Assembly (NCBI RefSeq): GCF_000496835.1
Contig: NZ_KI543237.1
Location: 908,641 to 972,640, forward strand
DNA length: 64,000 nt
DNA from: Thalassobacillus devorans MSP14
GTDB taxonomy: Bacteria; Bacillota; Bacilli; Bacillales; Halobacillaceae
Reading direction: 5' to 3'
Shown here piece after piece: positions 17,948 to 28,225 of the stretch. The notes under the pieces are model-generated. The model did not search any database and was not told where the DNA came from. It saw only the letters and a program-made list of their open reading frames with translations. How positions within the stretch are numbered: position 1 is the first letter of the stretch; each line of letters opens with the position of its first letter. Made by a program: the position numbers and the translations under genes.

Positions 17948-19372
17948 TCAACCATCCAATTTTACTGCAGACTGCAAGGACTGGACCCAGCTTAAGCTTT
18001 CTGTAATCGACTGTTCGGCACTGAGAATCTGTGCCTGTACCCGGTTTTTCGCAGGGCCTCCGGCAACATTCCTGGCTTCCACGACAGACTCAGGTGTGAG
18101 AGCTTCATAGATGTCTGCTTCAATAGCGTCGGAGAATTGATGAAACTCTTCCAATGATAGATCAAGAAGGTAACAGCCTTTATTGATGCAATGAAGCACC
18201 ACCTGACCGACTACAGCGTGGGCTTCACGAAAGGGAACATTCTTCCCTACCAGGTAATCAGCAAGGTCGGTCGCGTTGGAATAATCTTCGGCGACCGCTT
18301 TATACATCGCCTCTTTGTTGACGTGCATCGTTTCGATCATTGGGGCAAACAATGCCAAAGCCCCTTTCAAGGTTTCGGCTGTGTCGAACATGCCTTCTTT
18401 GTCTTCCTGCATATCTTTGTTGTATGCGAGCGGCAGCGACTTCAGCGTCGTCAGCATGCCGATCAGATTACCATAAACCCGGCCGGTTTTGCCACGTACA
18501 AGCTCAGGCACATCCGGGTTTTTCTTTTGAGGCATCATACTGCTCCCTGTACAAAAGGCATCATCCAGCTCAATAAAGTTGAATTCCGTGCTTGACCATT
18601 GGACAAGCTCCTCGGATAACCGGGACAGGTGCATGGAAATCATTGATGTGTTCGATAAAAACTCGATGACAAAATCACGGTCACTGACGGCATCCAGACT
18701 GTTTTCGCATAGACCGTCGAACTGCAGCTTATCGGCTACCTGCTGACGGTCAATCGGGAAGGTCGTGCCTGCAAGTGCCCCAGCACCAAGGGGCATCTGG
18801 TTGATACGCTTGAAACTGTCTTCCAAACGCTCCACATCACGCTGGAACATGAAGACATACGCCATCATATGGTGAGCGAACGATACGGGCTGTGCCCGCT
18901 GGAGGTGGGTGTACCCCGGCAGGATCGTATCCACATTTGTTTTCGCCTGGGTAAGCAGTGCCTGCTGCAATTGGACAAGCTGCTCGACCATATCGACGAC
19001 CACCTCACGCAGGTAAAGCCGCATATCAAGAGCTACCTGATCATTACGACTTCTTCCGGTATGGAGCTTCCCGCTTAGTGGACCGATTTCCTTGCTCAAC
19101 AGCTGCTCGACATTCATATGGATATCTTCATGGCCGACATCGAGCTCCACCTTGCCACACTCGATTTTATAATCCACTTTGTTCAGGCCTTCAATGATGA
19201 TTGCCGCTTCCTGATGGGTAAGAATCCCACAGGAAGCGAGCATATCTACATGAGCCATGCTGCCGATGATATCGTATCGGGCAAGCTTCCGGTCAAAATT
19301 GATGGAAGCTGTATATTCTTCTACAAGTTGATTGGTCGCCTTCGTGAAACGGCCTCCCCATAATTTAGTCAC
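17948..19372 (-). CDS. argH: Argininosuccinate lyase
   Basis: ArgH cleaves argininosuccinate to arginine and fumarate, the last step of arginine synthesis. It is 474 residues, slightly longer than the usual 460. The fumarase/aspartase-superfamily signature [12 protein letters not shown] carries the catalytic Ser; other marks are [16 protein letters not shown] and [16 protein letters not shown]. The start is GTG at 19370-19372, overlapping the argG stop by 4 bp (GTGA), so the two are translationally coupled. Confidence 0.96.
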   Translation of the reverse strand: MTKLWGGRFTKATNQLVEEYTASINFDRKLARYDIIGSMAHVDMLASCGILTHQEAAIIIEGLNKVDYKIECGKVELDVGHEDIHMNVEQLLSKEIGPLSGKLHTGRSRNDQVALDMRLYLREVVVDMVEQLVQLQQALLTQAKTNVDTILPGYTHLQRAQPVSFAHHMMAYVFMFQRDVERLEDSFKRINQMPLGAGALAGTTFPIDRQQVADKLQFDGLCENSLDAVSDRDFVIEFLSNTSMISMHLSRLSEELVQWSSTEFNFIELDDAFCTGSSMMPQKKNPDVPELVRGKTGRVYGNLIGMLTTLKSLPLAYNKDMQEDKEGMFDTAETLKGALALFAPMIETMHVNKEAMYKAVAEDYSNATDLADYLVGKNVPFREAHAVVGQVVLHCINKGCYLLDLSLEEFHQFSDAIEADIYEALTPESVVEARNVAGGPAKNRVQAQILSAEQSITESLSWVQSLQSAVKLDG

Positions 19373-20628
19373 GACTTAACCGCCTCTTTCAAATCTAATT
19401 TGACTTTATCTAAAGAGCTGCCTGTAATTTTTTCACCCTGAGTTACGGATGCATGGACTTTTGTCGGCAATCCCCATAGTTTGATGAATCCAAGTGCTGC
19501 TTCATGGTCGAAAGCGTCATCCGGATTGTAAGTGGCCAGATTGAAGTCATAAAGAGAGAAGTCGGATTTACGTCCGATCACCTGCGCCTGGCCTTTGTAC
19601 AACTTCACCTTCACAACACCGGAGACGTGGGTCTGGGTCTCTTCGATGAATGCTTTCAATCCGTCCATCAGTGGTGAATACCATAAACCTTCATATACCA
19701 TTTGAGCGAATTTTTGTTCCACGATCGGCTTGAACTGCGCCACTTCACGAGGAAGTGTCAGAGATTCCAACGCCTGGTGAGAAGTAATCAACGTTGTTGC
19801 GGCAGGAGTTTCATAGATTTCTCTTGATTTGATGCCGACCAGACGGTTCTCCACGTGGTCGATACGCCCGACACCATGCTTACCTGCAATCTGATTCAAG
19901 TTCAGGATCAAATCTTCCAATGGCTGCTGCTCGCCATTGATAGCGACAGGCATGCCTTTTACAAAGGTGATCTCCAATTCTTCCGCTTCATCTGGTGCGT
20001 TTTCAGGTGCAGTCGTCAGATCATAAGCTTCTTCCGGCGGCTGTGCCCAAGGGTCTTCTAGTACGCCGCATTCGTTACTTCTTCCCCACATATTCTGATC
20101 GATGCTGTACGGATTGTCGACATCGACAGGTACCGGGATGCCATGTTCTTTGGCATAGGCAATTTCTTCATCTCTCGACATTGCCCATTCTCTTACTGGT
20201 GCAACGATTTCCAATTCAGGATTCAACGCCGTGATGGCTACATCGAATCTTACCTGGTCGTTCCCTTTTCCGGTACAGCCATGAGCGACTGCTACCGCTC
20301 CCTCTTTTTCTGCGATTTCAACAAGCACTTTTGCGATCAATGGACGCGACAACGCAGATACCAGCGGGTATTGCCCTTCATACATAACATTCGCTTTCAA
20401 TGCTGGAAGCAGGTAATCTTCTGCAAATAACGCCTTCGCGTCGACCGTATAAGATTTCAGCGCGCCGACATTCAACGCTTTTTCTTTTACAAAATCAAGG
20501 TCTTTCCCTTCTCCTATATCCAATCCGACAGCGATAACCTCATAATTATATTTATCCTGTAACCATTTCACCGCTACCGAAGTATCTAATCCACCTGAAT
20601 ATGCTAATACTACTTTTTGTTTTTCCAT
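19369..20628 (-). CDS. argG: Argininosuccinate synthase
   Basis: ArgG joins citrulline and aspartate using ATP. From the ATG at 20628, with AAGGGGAG about 9 nt upstream, the protein is 419 residues and begins [17 protein letters not shown], the ATP-pyrophosphatase P-loop. Other family motifs are [21 protein letters not shown] and [13 protein letters not shown] longer frame from 20691 lacks a ribosome site. A candidate ARG box lies just upstream. argF, argC and similar genes are not in the window. Confidence 0.96.
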   Translation of the reverse strand: MEKQKVVLAYSGGLDTSVAVKWLQDKYNYEVIAVGLDIGEGKDLDFVKEKALNVGALKSYTVDAKALFAEDYLLPALKANVMYEGQYPLVSALSRPLIAKVLVEIAEKEGAVAVAHGCTGKGNDQVRFDVAITALNPELEIVAPVREWAMSRDEEIAYAKEHGIPVPVDVDNPYSIDQNMWGRSNECGVLEDPWAQPPEEAYDLTTAPENAPDEAEELEITFVKGMPVAINGEQQPLEDLILNLNQIAGKHGVGRIDHVENRLVGIKSREIYETPAATTLITSHQALESLTLPREVAQFKPIVEQKFAQMVYEGLWYSPLMDGLKAFIEETQTHVSGVVKVKLYKGQAQVIGRKSDFSLYDFNLATYNPDDAFDHEAALGFIKLWGLPTKVHASVTQGEKITGSSLDKVKLDLKEAVKS

Positions 20629-20674
20629 GAGTGTCAGCTCCCCTTTGCTGTTTGTTGTCCTCGTTCTTTTAAGA

Positions 20675-20692
20675 TATGAATTATTATGCATT
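20675..20692. promoter_or_regulatory. Candidate ARG box (ArgR/AhrC operator)
   Basis: AATGCATAATAATTCATA on the minus strand fits the 18-bp ARG-box consensus (TGAAT-4-ATTCA core) with one mismatch, about 47 bp before the argG start. A weaker half site, TTGAATTAAT, lies next to it. Confidence 0.65.
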
Positions 20693-20752
20693 ATTAAGTA
20701 TATTAATTCAACAGTTAAACGTGATTTTTTTCAAAAACTTTTTTAATGCCAT

Positions 20753-20786
20753 GAAAAAAGCGCGCAGTGACAGGGTTCTGCGCGCT
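20753..20786 (-). terminator. pdxK terminator
   Basis: On the minus strand AGCGCGCAG and CTGCGCGCT form a 9-bp GC-rich stem followed by TTTTTTC. Confidence 0.85.
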
Positions 20787-20795
20787 AAATCACAT

Positions 20796-21599
20796 CTATT
20801 TATTTTTATTCCGATAGGCAGCATGATTGGTAGATCCGATTCCCCGCTCAAAAGAAAGGGCATGACGGATCGCTTCGGTTACAAATTCTTTCGCCAGGCC
20901 GACTGCATCCTCTATAGATTTCCCTTTAGCCAGCTCAGCCGTTATTGCTGCAGCATACGTGCATCCTGCTCCGCTTGTATGGATGGTATTTACTCGTTCA
21001 GATCGGTATTCCGTATAGCTTTCTCCATCAAATAAAATATCCACTGCCGGGTAATCAGCTAGAGAACCGCCCTTTACAAGTACATATGCTGGTCCCAGTT
21101 GATGCAGATCTTTTGCAGCACGGTACATATCTTTCAGGGTTTCAATACTATCCCATCCCAAAATTTTAGCGGCTTCCATTGTGTTAGGCGTAATAAGGTC
21201 GGCAACTGGAAAAAGGACACCTTTCATCGTCTGGATAGCATCATCCTTCAGTAATTGCGACCCCATTTTCCCAATCATAACTGGATCGACCACAATAGTG
21301 TCTGCCCTTACTTCCTTTAATATAGCAGTGACATGCTCTATAATCTCTTTAGTAAACAACATACCAGTTTTTAAAGCATCTATTCCTACATGCTCGAATG
21401 CCGCGTAAATCTGTGCCTCAACCGCCTCAAGCGGTTGAGTGAATATTCCCAGTTCTGTCCTGGAATTATTAGCAACGATTGCAGTGATGGCACTCATGCC
21501 ATACACTCCCCGTTCCTGGAAAGTTTTCAGATCTGCCTGGAGCCCAGCACTCCCTTGTGCGGCTGATCCAGCAATCGTCAATGTCCGGGCGATAGCCAT
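20796..21599 (-). CDS. pdxK: Pyridoxine/pyridoxal kinase (ThiD-like PdxK)
   Basis: Ribokinase-fold kinase for vitamin B6 vitamers, or hydroxymethylpyrimidine kinase, of the Bacillus PdxK group. It is 267 residues from the ATG at 21599 (AAAGGA 8 nt upstream). Motifs: LTIAGSAAQGSAGLQADLKT near the N-terminus, VVDPVMIGKMG, LITPNTMEAAKIL and the anion-hole/catalytic segment HTSGAGCTYAAAITAELAKG. Its gene arrangement and similarity to B. subtilis PdxK (formerly a ThiD homolog) favour B6 salvage. It has its own terminator and lies behind argG in the same direction. Confidence 0.85.
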   Translation of the reverse strand: MAIARTLTIAGSAAQGSAGLQADLKTFQERGVYGMSAITAIVANNSRTELGIFTQPLEAVEAQIYAAFEHVGIDALKTGMLFTKEIIEHVTAILKEVRADTIVVDPVMIGKMGSQLLKDDAIQTMKGVLFPVADLITPNTMEAAKILGWDSIETLKDMYRAAKDLHQLGPAYVLVKGGSLADYPAVDILFDGESYTEYRSERVNTIHTSGAGCTYAAAITAELAKGKSIEDAVGLAKEFVTEAIRHALSFERGIGSTNHAAYRNKNK

Positions 21600-21742
21600 A
21601 GCGAAAATCCTTTCTTTACATTTTTTCATTATCATACTACGACTTCTGTTTTAAACCAATGGTGAAAGGCTCCGGTAATGGATAGCAGCGCCAATCTCTG
21701 TTAAAATCAACAGTAGATTAATGTAAAAAGGGGGACATAGCT

Positions 21743-22894
21743 ATGAAAATTGTGTCGATTGAACCGACGCCGAGTCCCAATTCAATGAAAATAAATTTGG
21801 ATGAAGAGCTCCCGGCAGGCGATACCTACAATTTCAAGCAAGGTGATGATCTGCAGGAAGCACCAGATCATATAAAAAGCCTACTCGCTATTGAAGGCGT
21901 TAAAAGCCTGTACCATGTGATGGATTTTATTGCGCTGGATCGGAACCCACGTGCTTCCTGGGAAGATGTGCTGCCCAGGGTAAGGGAAGTACTTGGCACA
22001 AAAGAAGAAAATGATGGTGTAGCAAATACCCAGCAGCAGGCGGATCAGCCAGAAGAAGCATTCGGCGAAGTAAAAGTCTTCGTGCAGATGTTCCGGGGTA
22101 TACCGATGCAAGTCAAACTTGATGACGGTAATGAAGAAAAGCGTATCGGGCTCCCGGAACGATTCAAAAGTGCAGCGATGAAAGCTTCTCCCGCTTCCCC
22201 AAATATGGTTATGGAGCGAAAATGGGTCGAACAAAACCCTCGTTACGGAGATATGGAAGAGATCGGGCAGGAAGTCGCAGAGGAACTGGCTGCCAGTTAT
22301 GATCAGACACGTTTGGATGCCCTGGTTGAACGGGCTTTTGAAGAAGGAGCCGAAGAAAAGGTCGACGCTCTAAACCGTGACAGGCAGGAGGATATTCTCG
22401 AAAGCCTTGATGCCCCTGACTGGAAAGTGCGTTATGCAGCACTCGACCGGATGAACCCCACTTATGAAAGTCTGCCGGTGTTAGCAAAAGCGTTGCAGGA
22501 TGAAAAAGGATCGATCCGCCGCCTGGCGACTGCCTACCTTGGGATGATTGAAGAACCGGAAGTCCTGCCTTACCTGTACCAGGCGTTGAAGGACAAGTCC
22601 GTCACAGTCCGGCGAACTGCTGGTGACTGCCTATCCGATTTGGGCTTCAAAGAAGCGATGCCTGAAATGATTGCTTCCCTATCGGACCAGAATAAGCTTG
22701 TCCGTTGGCGGGCGGCCATGTTTTTATATGAAATCGGAGACGAAACGGCAATTCCAGCATTGGAAAAAGCTATCAACGACCCTGAATTCGAAGTACGCAT
22801 GCAAGTGAAAATGGCACTGCAGCGAATCAAAGGCGGCGAAGAAGCCAAAGGTTCCGTCTGGCATCAAATGACAGAAGCTCGAAAAAACAATTAA
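21743..22894 (+). CDS. CvfC/YpgR-like protein: NifU N-terminal domain plus HEAT repeats
   Basis: This 383-residue protein starts with a scaffold Nfu/NifU N-terminal domain (SIEPTPSPNSMKINLDEELP, residues 1-90). A linker follows, and then HEAT-like repeats from about 205 to 370 (DAPDWKVRYAALDRM, DEKGSIRRLATAYLG, DKSVTVRRTAGDCLSDLG, DQNKLVRWRAAMFLYEIGDE). This is the layout of the conserved virulence factor C family (S. aureus CvfC, B. subtilis YpgR), whose biochemical role is unclear. AAAAAGGGGG precedes the ATG. brxA follows in the same direction, as in related genomes, hinting at redox or Fe-S biology. Confidence 0.85.
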   Translation: MKIVSIEPTPSPNSMKINLDEELPAGDTYNFKQGDDLQEAPDHIKSLLAIEGVKSLYHVMDFIALDRNPRASWEDVLPRVREVLGTKEENDGVANTQQQADQPEEAFGEVKVFVQMFRGIPMQVKLDDGNEEKRIGLPERFKSAAMKASPASPNMVMERKWVEQNPRYGDMEEIGQEVAEELAASYDQTRLDALVERAFEEGAEEKVDALNRDRQEDILESLDAPDWKVRYAALDRMNPTYESLPVLAKALQDEKGSIRRLATAYLGMIEEPEVLPYLYQALKDKSVTVRRTAGDCLSDLGFKEAMPEMIASLSDQNKLVRWRAAMFLYEIGDETAIPALEKAINDPEFEVRMQVKMALQRIKGGEEAKGSVWHQMTEARKNN

Positions 22895-22979
22895 TTTTAT
22901 ATAATGGGAAGTTAAGAGAAGATAATGTTATTACGCTTTTTACGTCATTACAGCAATTATCATTTAAGGAGGATTTAAC

Positions 22980-23408
22980 ATGAATGCTTATGAAGAATAT
23001 ATGAAACAAATGGCGCAGCCGATGCGTGATGAACTGACTAACGCAGGTTTCAAGGAACTTACTACTCCTGAGGAAGTAGATGAATTTGTAGCTGACACAA
23101 AAGGGACAGCACTGGTCGTTGTCAATTCCGTCTGCGGATGTGCAGCGGGGCTTGCCCGTCCGGCAGCACGAGAGTCGTTAGCCTTTGAAAAAACACCAGA
23201 ACACCTTGCCACGGTTTTCGCTGGTCAGGACCGTGAAGCAACAGCCCGTATGCGTGAACACTTCGAAGGGCTGGAGCCATCTTCCCCTTCCATGGCACTA
23301 ATGAAAGATGGAAAAGTCGTTCACTTTATTCCACGGGAAGATATCGAAGACTTTGAAGTAGAAGAAATCGTCGATAACCTGACAAACGCTTACGACAAGC
23401 ATTGTTAA
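22980..23408 (+). CDS. brxA: Bacilliredoxin A (YphP)
   Basis: BrxA removes bacillithiol from S-bacillithiolated proteins after oxidative stress in the cytoplasm. The 142-residue protein has the CGC redox motif in VNSVCGCAAGLARPAA and the family segments FAGQDREATARMREHF and PSSPSMALMKDGKVVHFIPR, very close to B. subtilis YphP. It starts at an ATG 85 bp after the upstream gene with AAGGAGG. Its presence implies that the cell makes bacillithiol. Confidence 0.94.
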   Translation: MNAYEEYMKQMAQPMRDELTNAGFKELTTPEEVDEFVADTKGTALVVVNSVCGCAAGLARPAARESLAFEKTPEHLATVFAGQDREATARMREHFEGLEPSSPSMALMKDGKVVHFIPREDIEDFEVEEIVDNLTNAYDKHC

Positions 23409-23480
23409 ACAAATTTATACAAATTGACAACACCCCTCTTCCGATATACCATTATAGGTATATGACGAGGAGGGGTTTTC

Positions 23481-23654
23481 TTGAGTAAAGAAAACAAGAA
23501 GCATTGTTACCAGGGCTCCTGACAAATTTCCAAAACCGATGATGGTCATGGTGGAAATAGCGGCGGCAAGCCTGAATTCCCACCAATATGACCAGGCACC
23601 ATCGGAATGCTCCTGGTAGGAGTATATATTGTCATTATGCAGCTGATACGCTGA
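23481..23654 (+). other. Small frame with two in-frame UGA codons (small selenoprotein or decayed gene)
   Basis: AGGAGGGG is followed after 5 nt by a TTG (23481) that opens 13 codons (MSKENKKHCYQGS). A TGA at 23520-23522 and another at 23589-23591 interrupt a frame otherwise free of stops to 23652. The last segment, PGTIGMLLVGVYIVIMQLIR, looks like a membrane helix. Behind the first TGA a hairpin (ATTTCC/GGAAAT, ACC/GGT, ATGA/TCAT, with AAA and G bulges) puts its UGG loop 20 nt from the UGA, within the range of bacterial SECIS elements. Alternatives are decay of two Trp codons or chance. I do not recognise the protein. Confidence 0.35.
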
Positions 23655-23676
23655 AGAGGGGCCGCCGTGCCCCTCT
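23655..23676 (+). terminator. Hairpin after the small two-UGA frame
   Basis: AGAGGGG pairs with CCCCTCT around an 8-nt loop, starting at the last stop codon of the frame. There is no long T tract, so efficiency is uncertain. Confidence 0.45.
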
Positions 23677-23699
23677 CATTACTTATTCGGAGTGATCCC

Positions 23700-24638
23700 A
23701 TGTTCGAAATCAAACCCCACCCTGAGCTGTCCTGGTCCATTTCCCGTCACAAAACACTGCTCGAATGCCCTAGAAAATACGGCTACGATTATTATGTTTC
23801 GCATAACGGCTGGCTCCGGGACGCTGATTCCCTGGCACGGCACACGTACCGTTTAAAAAAGTTGACCAATCTGGAAATGCTGTTCGGGAGCATTGTCCAC
23901 GATACCATCTATCAAGTCATTACGTATTTTTTAAAAACAAGACAGGTGCCTTCAGAAGAGAAGCTGATCGCCCGCATCCGTCAGCAGCTAAATCAGGGTT
24001 ATATCGATTCGACCCGGCGGGAGCATTTGTGGCATGATAAACCGAAACATTATACGATGCTTCATGAAATCTACTATGGTCATTTTGATCAGCTTCCAGA
24101 GCATAAAATAGCTAAAATCCAGAGGCGTCTGAGTTCAGCCATGAACAACTTCCTGACCAGCCAGACCTTCCGTGATATCCAGTCTCCTGAAAATATCAGG
24201 TTTGTCGAATCCGAAGACTTTCGCTATATGACGATCGGAGATATCAAAATTTATATTGTCATGGACCTGGTCTATCGTGACCTTACGAATGATAAGTGGG
24301 TCATCGTCGACTGGAAAACCGGAAAATCCTCTGCGGAAGACCGTAACCAGCTGGCATTATACGCCCTTTACTTAAAGCAGCGCTATAACATAGATACTCT
24401 GGATAAAATCGTCATACGCAATGAGTACCTGCTGGAAGGCTACCATAAAGAACACGCATTGAATTCCACTGACTTGATCAATGTGCAGAACCTTTTTGGA
24501 ATGAGTATACAGGAAATGTCCAATTACCTGATTGATTTTGAAAAAAATGAGCCCGTTGAAATCAGCCAATTTCCGATGCATCAGGAAGAGCGTAAATGTG
24601 CCAGGTGCAACTACCAGGAACTTTGTTTCGGAACATAG
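23700..24638 (+). CDS. PD-(D/E)XK nuclease-family protein with Cas4-like cysteine cluster
   Basis: This 312-residue protein belongs to the RecB/Cas4-like PD-(D/E)XK superfamily. It has LLECPRKYGYDYY near residue 25, the nuclease core WVIVDWKTGKSSAEDRNQLALYALYL around 200-225 and a C-terminal CARCNYQELC. One early Cys plus C-x2-C-x5-C is the pattern that binds a 4Fe-4S cluster in Cas4 and AddB. The start ATG at 23700 has GGAG 7-8 nt upstream. No CRISPR or recombination genes are adjacent, so the role, perhaps DNA processing or defence, is unknown. Confidence 0.8.
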   Translation: MFEIKPHPELSWSISRHKTLLECPRKYGYDYYVSHNGWLRDADSLARHTYRLKKLTNLEMLFGSIVHDTIYQVITYFLKTRQVPSEEKLIARIRQQLNQGYIDSTRREHLWHDKPKHYTMLHEIYYGHFDQLPEHKIAKIQRRLSSAMNNFLTSQTFRDIQSPENIRFVESEDFRYMTIGDIKIYIVMDLVYRDLTNDKWVIVDWKTGKSSAEDRNQLALYALYLKQRYNIDTLDKIVIRNEYLLEGYHKEHALNSTDLINVQNLFGMSIQEMSNYLIDFEKNEPVEISQFPMHQEERKCARCNYQELCFGT

Positions 24639-24745
24639 TATCATAGATCAGGACTTTCGCATTACGAAAATAGTTAAAAATATTCTGACATTTATTCCTC
24701 CTCTCTTTTATAATTGGTAATAAACCATTTTGAGGAGGAATTTTT

Positions 24746-26421
24746 TTGAATAAAAAACGAATATTACCAGTGTTGGTTTTATCGACCACCATGTTCGCCG
24801 GAACAATCGCCCCTCTCCCTTCAGAAGCAGTACATAGTGAAGTATCCACGGAAGCCATTGCAGAAAAACATGGCCTTAACAACGGAAATAAACCTCTATT
24901 TGTGATTGAAAAACAAGCTGTAAAGCAACCTGCCAGCAATGCTGCTTCTGCGCTCGAGTATTTAGAAAAAAACACCAGTAAATATAACATTAAGAATCCA
25001 AAAGCGAGCTTACTGGAAAAAAGACAGAAAAAGACGAATTAGGCATGACCCATGTTCGTTTTCAACAGAGTAAAAACGGGATTCCAGTAGAAGGCAGCGA
25101 AGTAATTGTCCATTACAACCAGAATAATGCGATTACTGCTGTAAATGGAGAGTTTAATACATCTGTTGAAAATGCAGAAGTAGCTTCCGAACCTGCCATA
25201 TCCCAGGAACAGGCGTTAGCTGCAGCTAAACAAGCTGTAAAGGCTCCCGAGAAGCTCGACTATACCCCTTCCAGCGAACTGGTCATCTATCCCTCTGATG
25301 ATAAGAGCTACCTCGCTCATAAAGTCAATGTCAATTTTCTTGGAGAAAATCCAGGCAACTGGTATGTATACGTAGATGCCAAAACCGGAAAGGTCATCGA
25401 TCAGTATAACGCACTGATGCATGCTGATGGTTACCTGCCTGCGGAAGGATCCGGTATCGGGGTCTTAGGAGATCACCGCAAGCTGCATGTTTCTCACAAA
25501 AATGAAAAGGCTGGGGATGGGACAACATTTTATCTCCAGGACAGCTCTCATAATAATTTAGACGGCATTTATACGTATGACCTCTCCCACCAATGGGGTG
25601 GACTTCCAGGTGAAGTACATACGAAAGTGGGGTCTGCCTGGAAATCGGAGTACGATCAGCCTGCGGTAGATGCTCATTACAATTCAGAAAAAGTATATGA
25701 GTATTACCTGGAAGAACATGACCGCAACTCGATTGACGGAAAAGGCATGGCGATCAAATCCAGCGTCCACTTCGGTGAAGATTACAATAATGCCTTCTGG
25801 AACGGTCATCAAATGACTTACGGAGATGGGGACGGTGAATTTTTCATTCCATTATCGGCCGGTCTGGATGTAGCCGCTCATGAAATGACCCATGGCGTCA
25901 TCAGCCATTCCGGAGGGTTGAAATATCAATTCCAATCCGGCGCCTTGAACGAAGCTTTTGCAGATATCTTCGGAGCACTTGTTGATGAAGAGGATTGGGA
26001 AGTCGGGGAAGATATCATGGCAGAAGCTGCGAAGGAATCCGGCAGAACCTCACTTCGAAGCTTGAGTGATCCTAGTAAATATCCAGTTGGGGCCACGTAT
26101 GCTCCATACGGAGATGGCAATGGTATGTACCCTTCCCATATGGATGAGTATTATGACCTTCCAAGAGACCTTGATAATGGCGGGGTACACATTAATTCTT
26201 CGATTATCAATCATGCCGCTTATTATACAGGTGAACAAATCGGTAAGGATAAACTGGGACAAATCTATTACCGTGCTCTCACTGTTTATTTCACTCCTGA
26301 CACGAACTTCAGCCAGGCAAGAAAAGCACTGATCCAATCTGCGGCCGACATTTATGGTGAAGGCAGTGAAGAAGTACAAGCGACTGAATACGGACTAAAC
26401 CAAGTAGGAATTACCGAGTAA
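24746..26421 (+). pseudogene. M4 (thermolysin/bacillolysin-type) secreted metalloprotease, frameshifted
   Basis: Two adjoining frames make up one neutral protease. The first (24746-25042, TTG start after GAGGAGGAA) encodes a signal peptide and the start of the FTP propeptide, and the second (25045-26421) the rest. Homology runs straight across if one A is added to the six-A run at 25017-25022 (LLEKK then TEKDELGMTHVRF). The second part has PepSY-like pro-sequence, the zinc motif HEMTHGV with downstream NEAFADIFGALVD, and catalytic GGVHINSSIINHAAY. Combined length of about 558 residues suits a bacillolysin. Either the gene is broken, the run is miscalled, or it varies by slippage. The catalytic domain itself is intact. 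Confidence 0.85.
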
Positions 26422-26429
26422 TACTTCCT

Positions 26430-26475
26430 ACACCCCGGAGCCCTCCAAAATCTGGAGGACCCGGGGTGTTTGTTT
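26430..26475 (+). terminator. Protease-gene terminator
   Basis: ACACCCCGG...CCTCCA pairs with TGGAGG...CCGGGGTGT, followed by TTTGTTTG. Confidence 0.85.
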
Positions 26476-26621
26476 GAACAAATGTAAAACTCATTTCTAC
26501 GCAATAGATTTATTCACTCGCGGGACTAAATGCACAGACACAAATGACTAATAATTGACAATATTCTGATAGAATGATAGACTCAAAGCTGAATCTGATT
26601 CTATTCTTATCTTCAGATTTT

Positions 26622-26637
26622 TTGTAAACGATTACAA
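26622..26637. promoter_or_regulatory. cre site (CcpA) before the aldehyde dehydrogenase
   Basis: TTGTAAACGATTACAA matches the cre consensus WTGNAANCGNWWNCAW at every position and is nearly palindromic. It lies 35 bp before the start codon, so catabolite repression by CcpA is expected. Confidence 0.85.
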
Positions 26638-26671
26638 AAATTGAACTCATGAAATGGAGGAATCTTTGAAG

Positions 26672-28192
26672 ATGGTTTATGCATTTCCGAACACAGAAGG
26701 ATCGATCGTAGAATTTAAGAAAAAATACGATAACTACATAGGGGGCAAATGGACAGCCCCTGTCAAAGGCCAATACTTTGAAAATGTCACACCAGTAACC
26801 GGAAAAGCTTTCTGCGAGGTTGCCAGATCTACAGAAGAAGACGTTGAGTTAGCACTTGATGCTGCCCACGAAGCGAAAGATTCCTGGGGGAAAACCTCAG
26901 TAACTGAACGTTCTCTGATCCTCAACCGTATCGCTGATCGCATGGAGGAAAATCTCGAAAAACTTGCGGTAGCTGAAACGTGGGAAAACGGGAAAGCAGT
27001 GCGCGAGACTCTGAATGCCGATATCCCACTTGCTGTGGATCATTTCCGTTACTTCGCTTCCGTCATACGTTCCCAGGAAGGATCGATTGGTGAAATTGAC
27101 GGAGATACCGTTGCTTACCATTTCCATGAGCCGTTAGGTGTCGTAGGACAAATCATTCCGTGGAACTTCCCGCTATTGATGGCAACCTGGAAGCTGGCAC
27201 CTGCTTTGGCAGCAGGAAACGCAGTTGTACTTAAGCCTGCAGAACAAACGCCAGTGTCTATCCTATATCTCTTTGAAATGATTGAAGACCTGCTTCCACC
27301 AGGGGTTGTGAATATTGTAAACGGATTCGGCCTGGAAGCCGGTAAACCGCTTGCCTCCAACCCACGTATCAACAAAGTAGCCTTTACCGGTGAAACGACG
27401 ACAGGTCGTATGATTATGCAATATGCTTCCCAGAACATCATTCCGGTAACGCTTGAGCTTGGCGGAAAATCACCGAATATTTTCTTCGAGGATATCATGC
27501 GTGAGGATGATGATTTCTTTGATAAAGCAATTGAAGGCCTGGTCATGTTCGCCCTCAACCAAGGGGAAGTTTGTACCTGCCCTTCCCGCGCGTTAATTCA
27601 GGAATCTATTTATGATGAGTTCATGGAGCGCGCAATTGAACGGGTCAAACAAATCAAAATCGGCAACCCGCTTGACCCGGAAGTGGCAATGGGAGCCCAG
27701 GCTTCTTCTGAACAGATGGAAAAAATCCAGTCCTACCTGCAGATTGGTAAGGAAGAAGGAGCGGAATGTCTCGTCGGCGGAGAGGTCAATAAATTAGAAG
27801 GCGACTTAGCAGAAGGTTACTATATCCAGCCTACTGTCTTCAAAGGAAATAATAAGATGCGTATCTTCCAGGAGGAAATCTTCGGTCCGGTACTTTCTGT
27901 GACCACCTTCAAAGACCAGGAAGAAGCGATGGAAATTGCCAACGACACCTTGTATGGACTGGGTGCCGGTGTCTGGTCAAGAGATATGAATACTGCCTAT
28001 CGCTTCGGCCGTGGCATTGAAGCTGGCCGGGTATGGACCAACTGCTACCATGCCTACCCTGCTCATGCAGCTTTCGGCGGCTATAAGATGTCAGGTGTCG
28101 GTCGTGAAAACCATAAGATGATGCTCAGTCATTATCAGCAAACGAAAAACCTGCTGGTCAGCTACAGTCCGAAGAAACTTGGCTTTTTCTAA
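26672..28192 (+). CDS. NAD-dependent aldehyde dehydrogenase (acetaldehyde type)
   Basis: This 506-residue enzyme oxidises an aldehyde to its acid. It has the general base Glu in [11 protein letters not shown] and the nucleophile Cys in [11 protein letters not shown], the double-Cys form seen in AldB/ExaC-like acetaldehyde dehydrogenases. Other marks are [10 protein letters not shown] and [11 protein letters not shown] use the ATG at 26672, with GGAGG about 11 nt upstream, instead of an earlier ATG lacking a site. A perfect cre box precedes it. The DUF779 gene follows by 33 bp and often accompanies this dehydrogenase type. Confidence 0.92.
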   Translation: MVYAFPNTEGSIVEFKKKYDNYIGGKWTAPVKGQYFENVTPVTGKAFCEVARSTEEDVELALDAAHEAKDSWGKTSVTERSLILNRIADRMEENLEKLAVAETWENGKAVRETLNADIPLAVDHFRYFASVIRSQEGSIGEIDGDTVAYHFHEPLGVVGQIIPWNFPLLMATWKLAPALAAGNAVVLKPAEQTPVSILYLFEMIEDLLPPGVVNIVNGFGLEAGKPLASNPRINKVAFTGETTTGRMIMQYASQNIIPVTLELGGKSPNIFFEDIMREDDDFFDKAIEGLVMFALNQGEVCTCPSRALIQESIYDEFMERAIERVKQIKIGNPLDPEVAMGAQASSEQMEKIQSYLQIGKEEGAECLVGGEVNKLEGDLAEGYYIQPTVFKGNNKMRIFQEEIFGPVLSVTTFKDQEEAMEIANDTLYGLGAGVWSRDMNTAYRFGRGIEAGRVWTNCYHAYPAHAAFGGYKMSGVGRENHKMMLSHYQQTKNLLVSYSPKKLGFF

Positions 28193-28225
28193 AATCAGAT
28201 GATTTTGAAAAGGAGCGTGAATACG

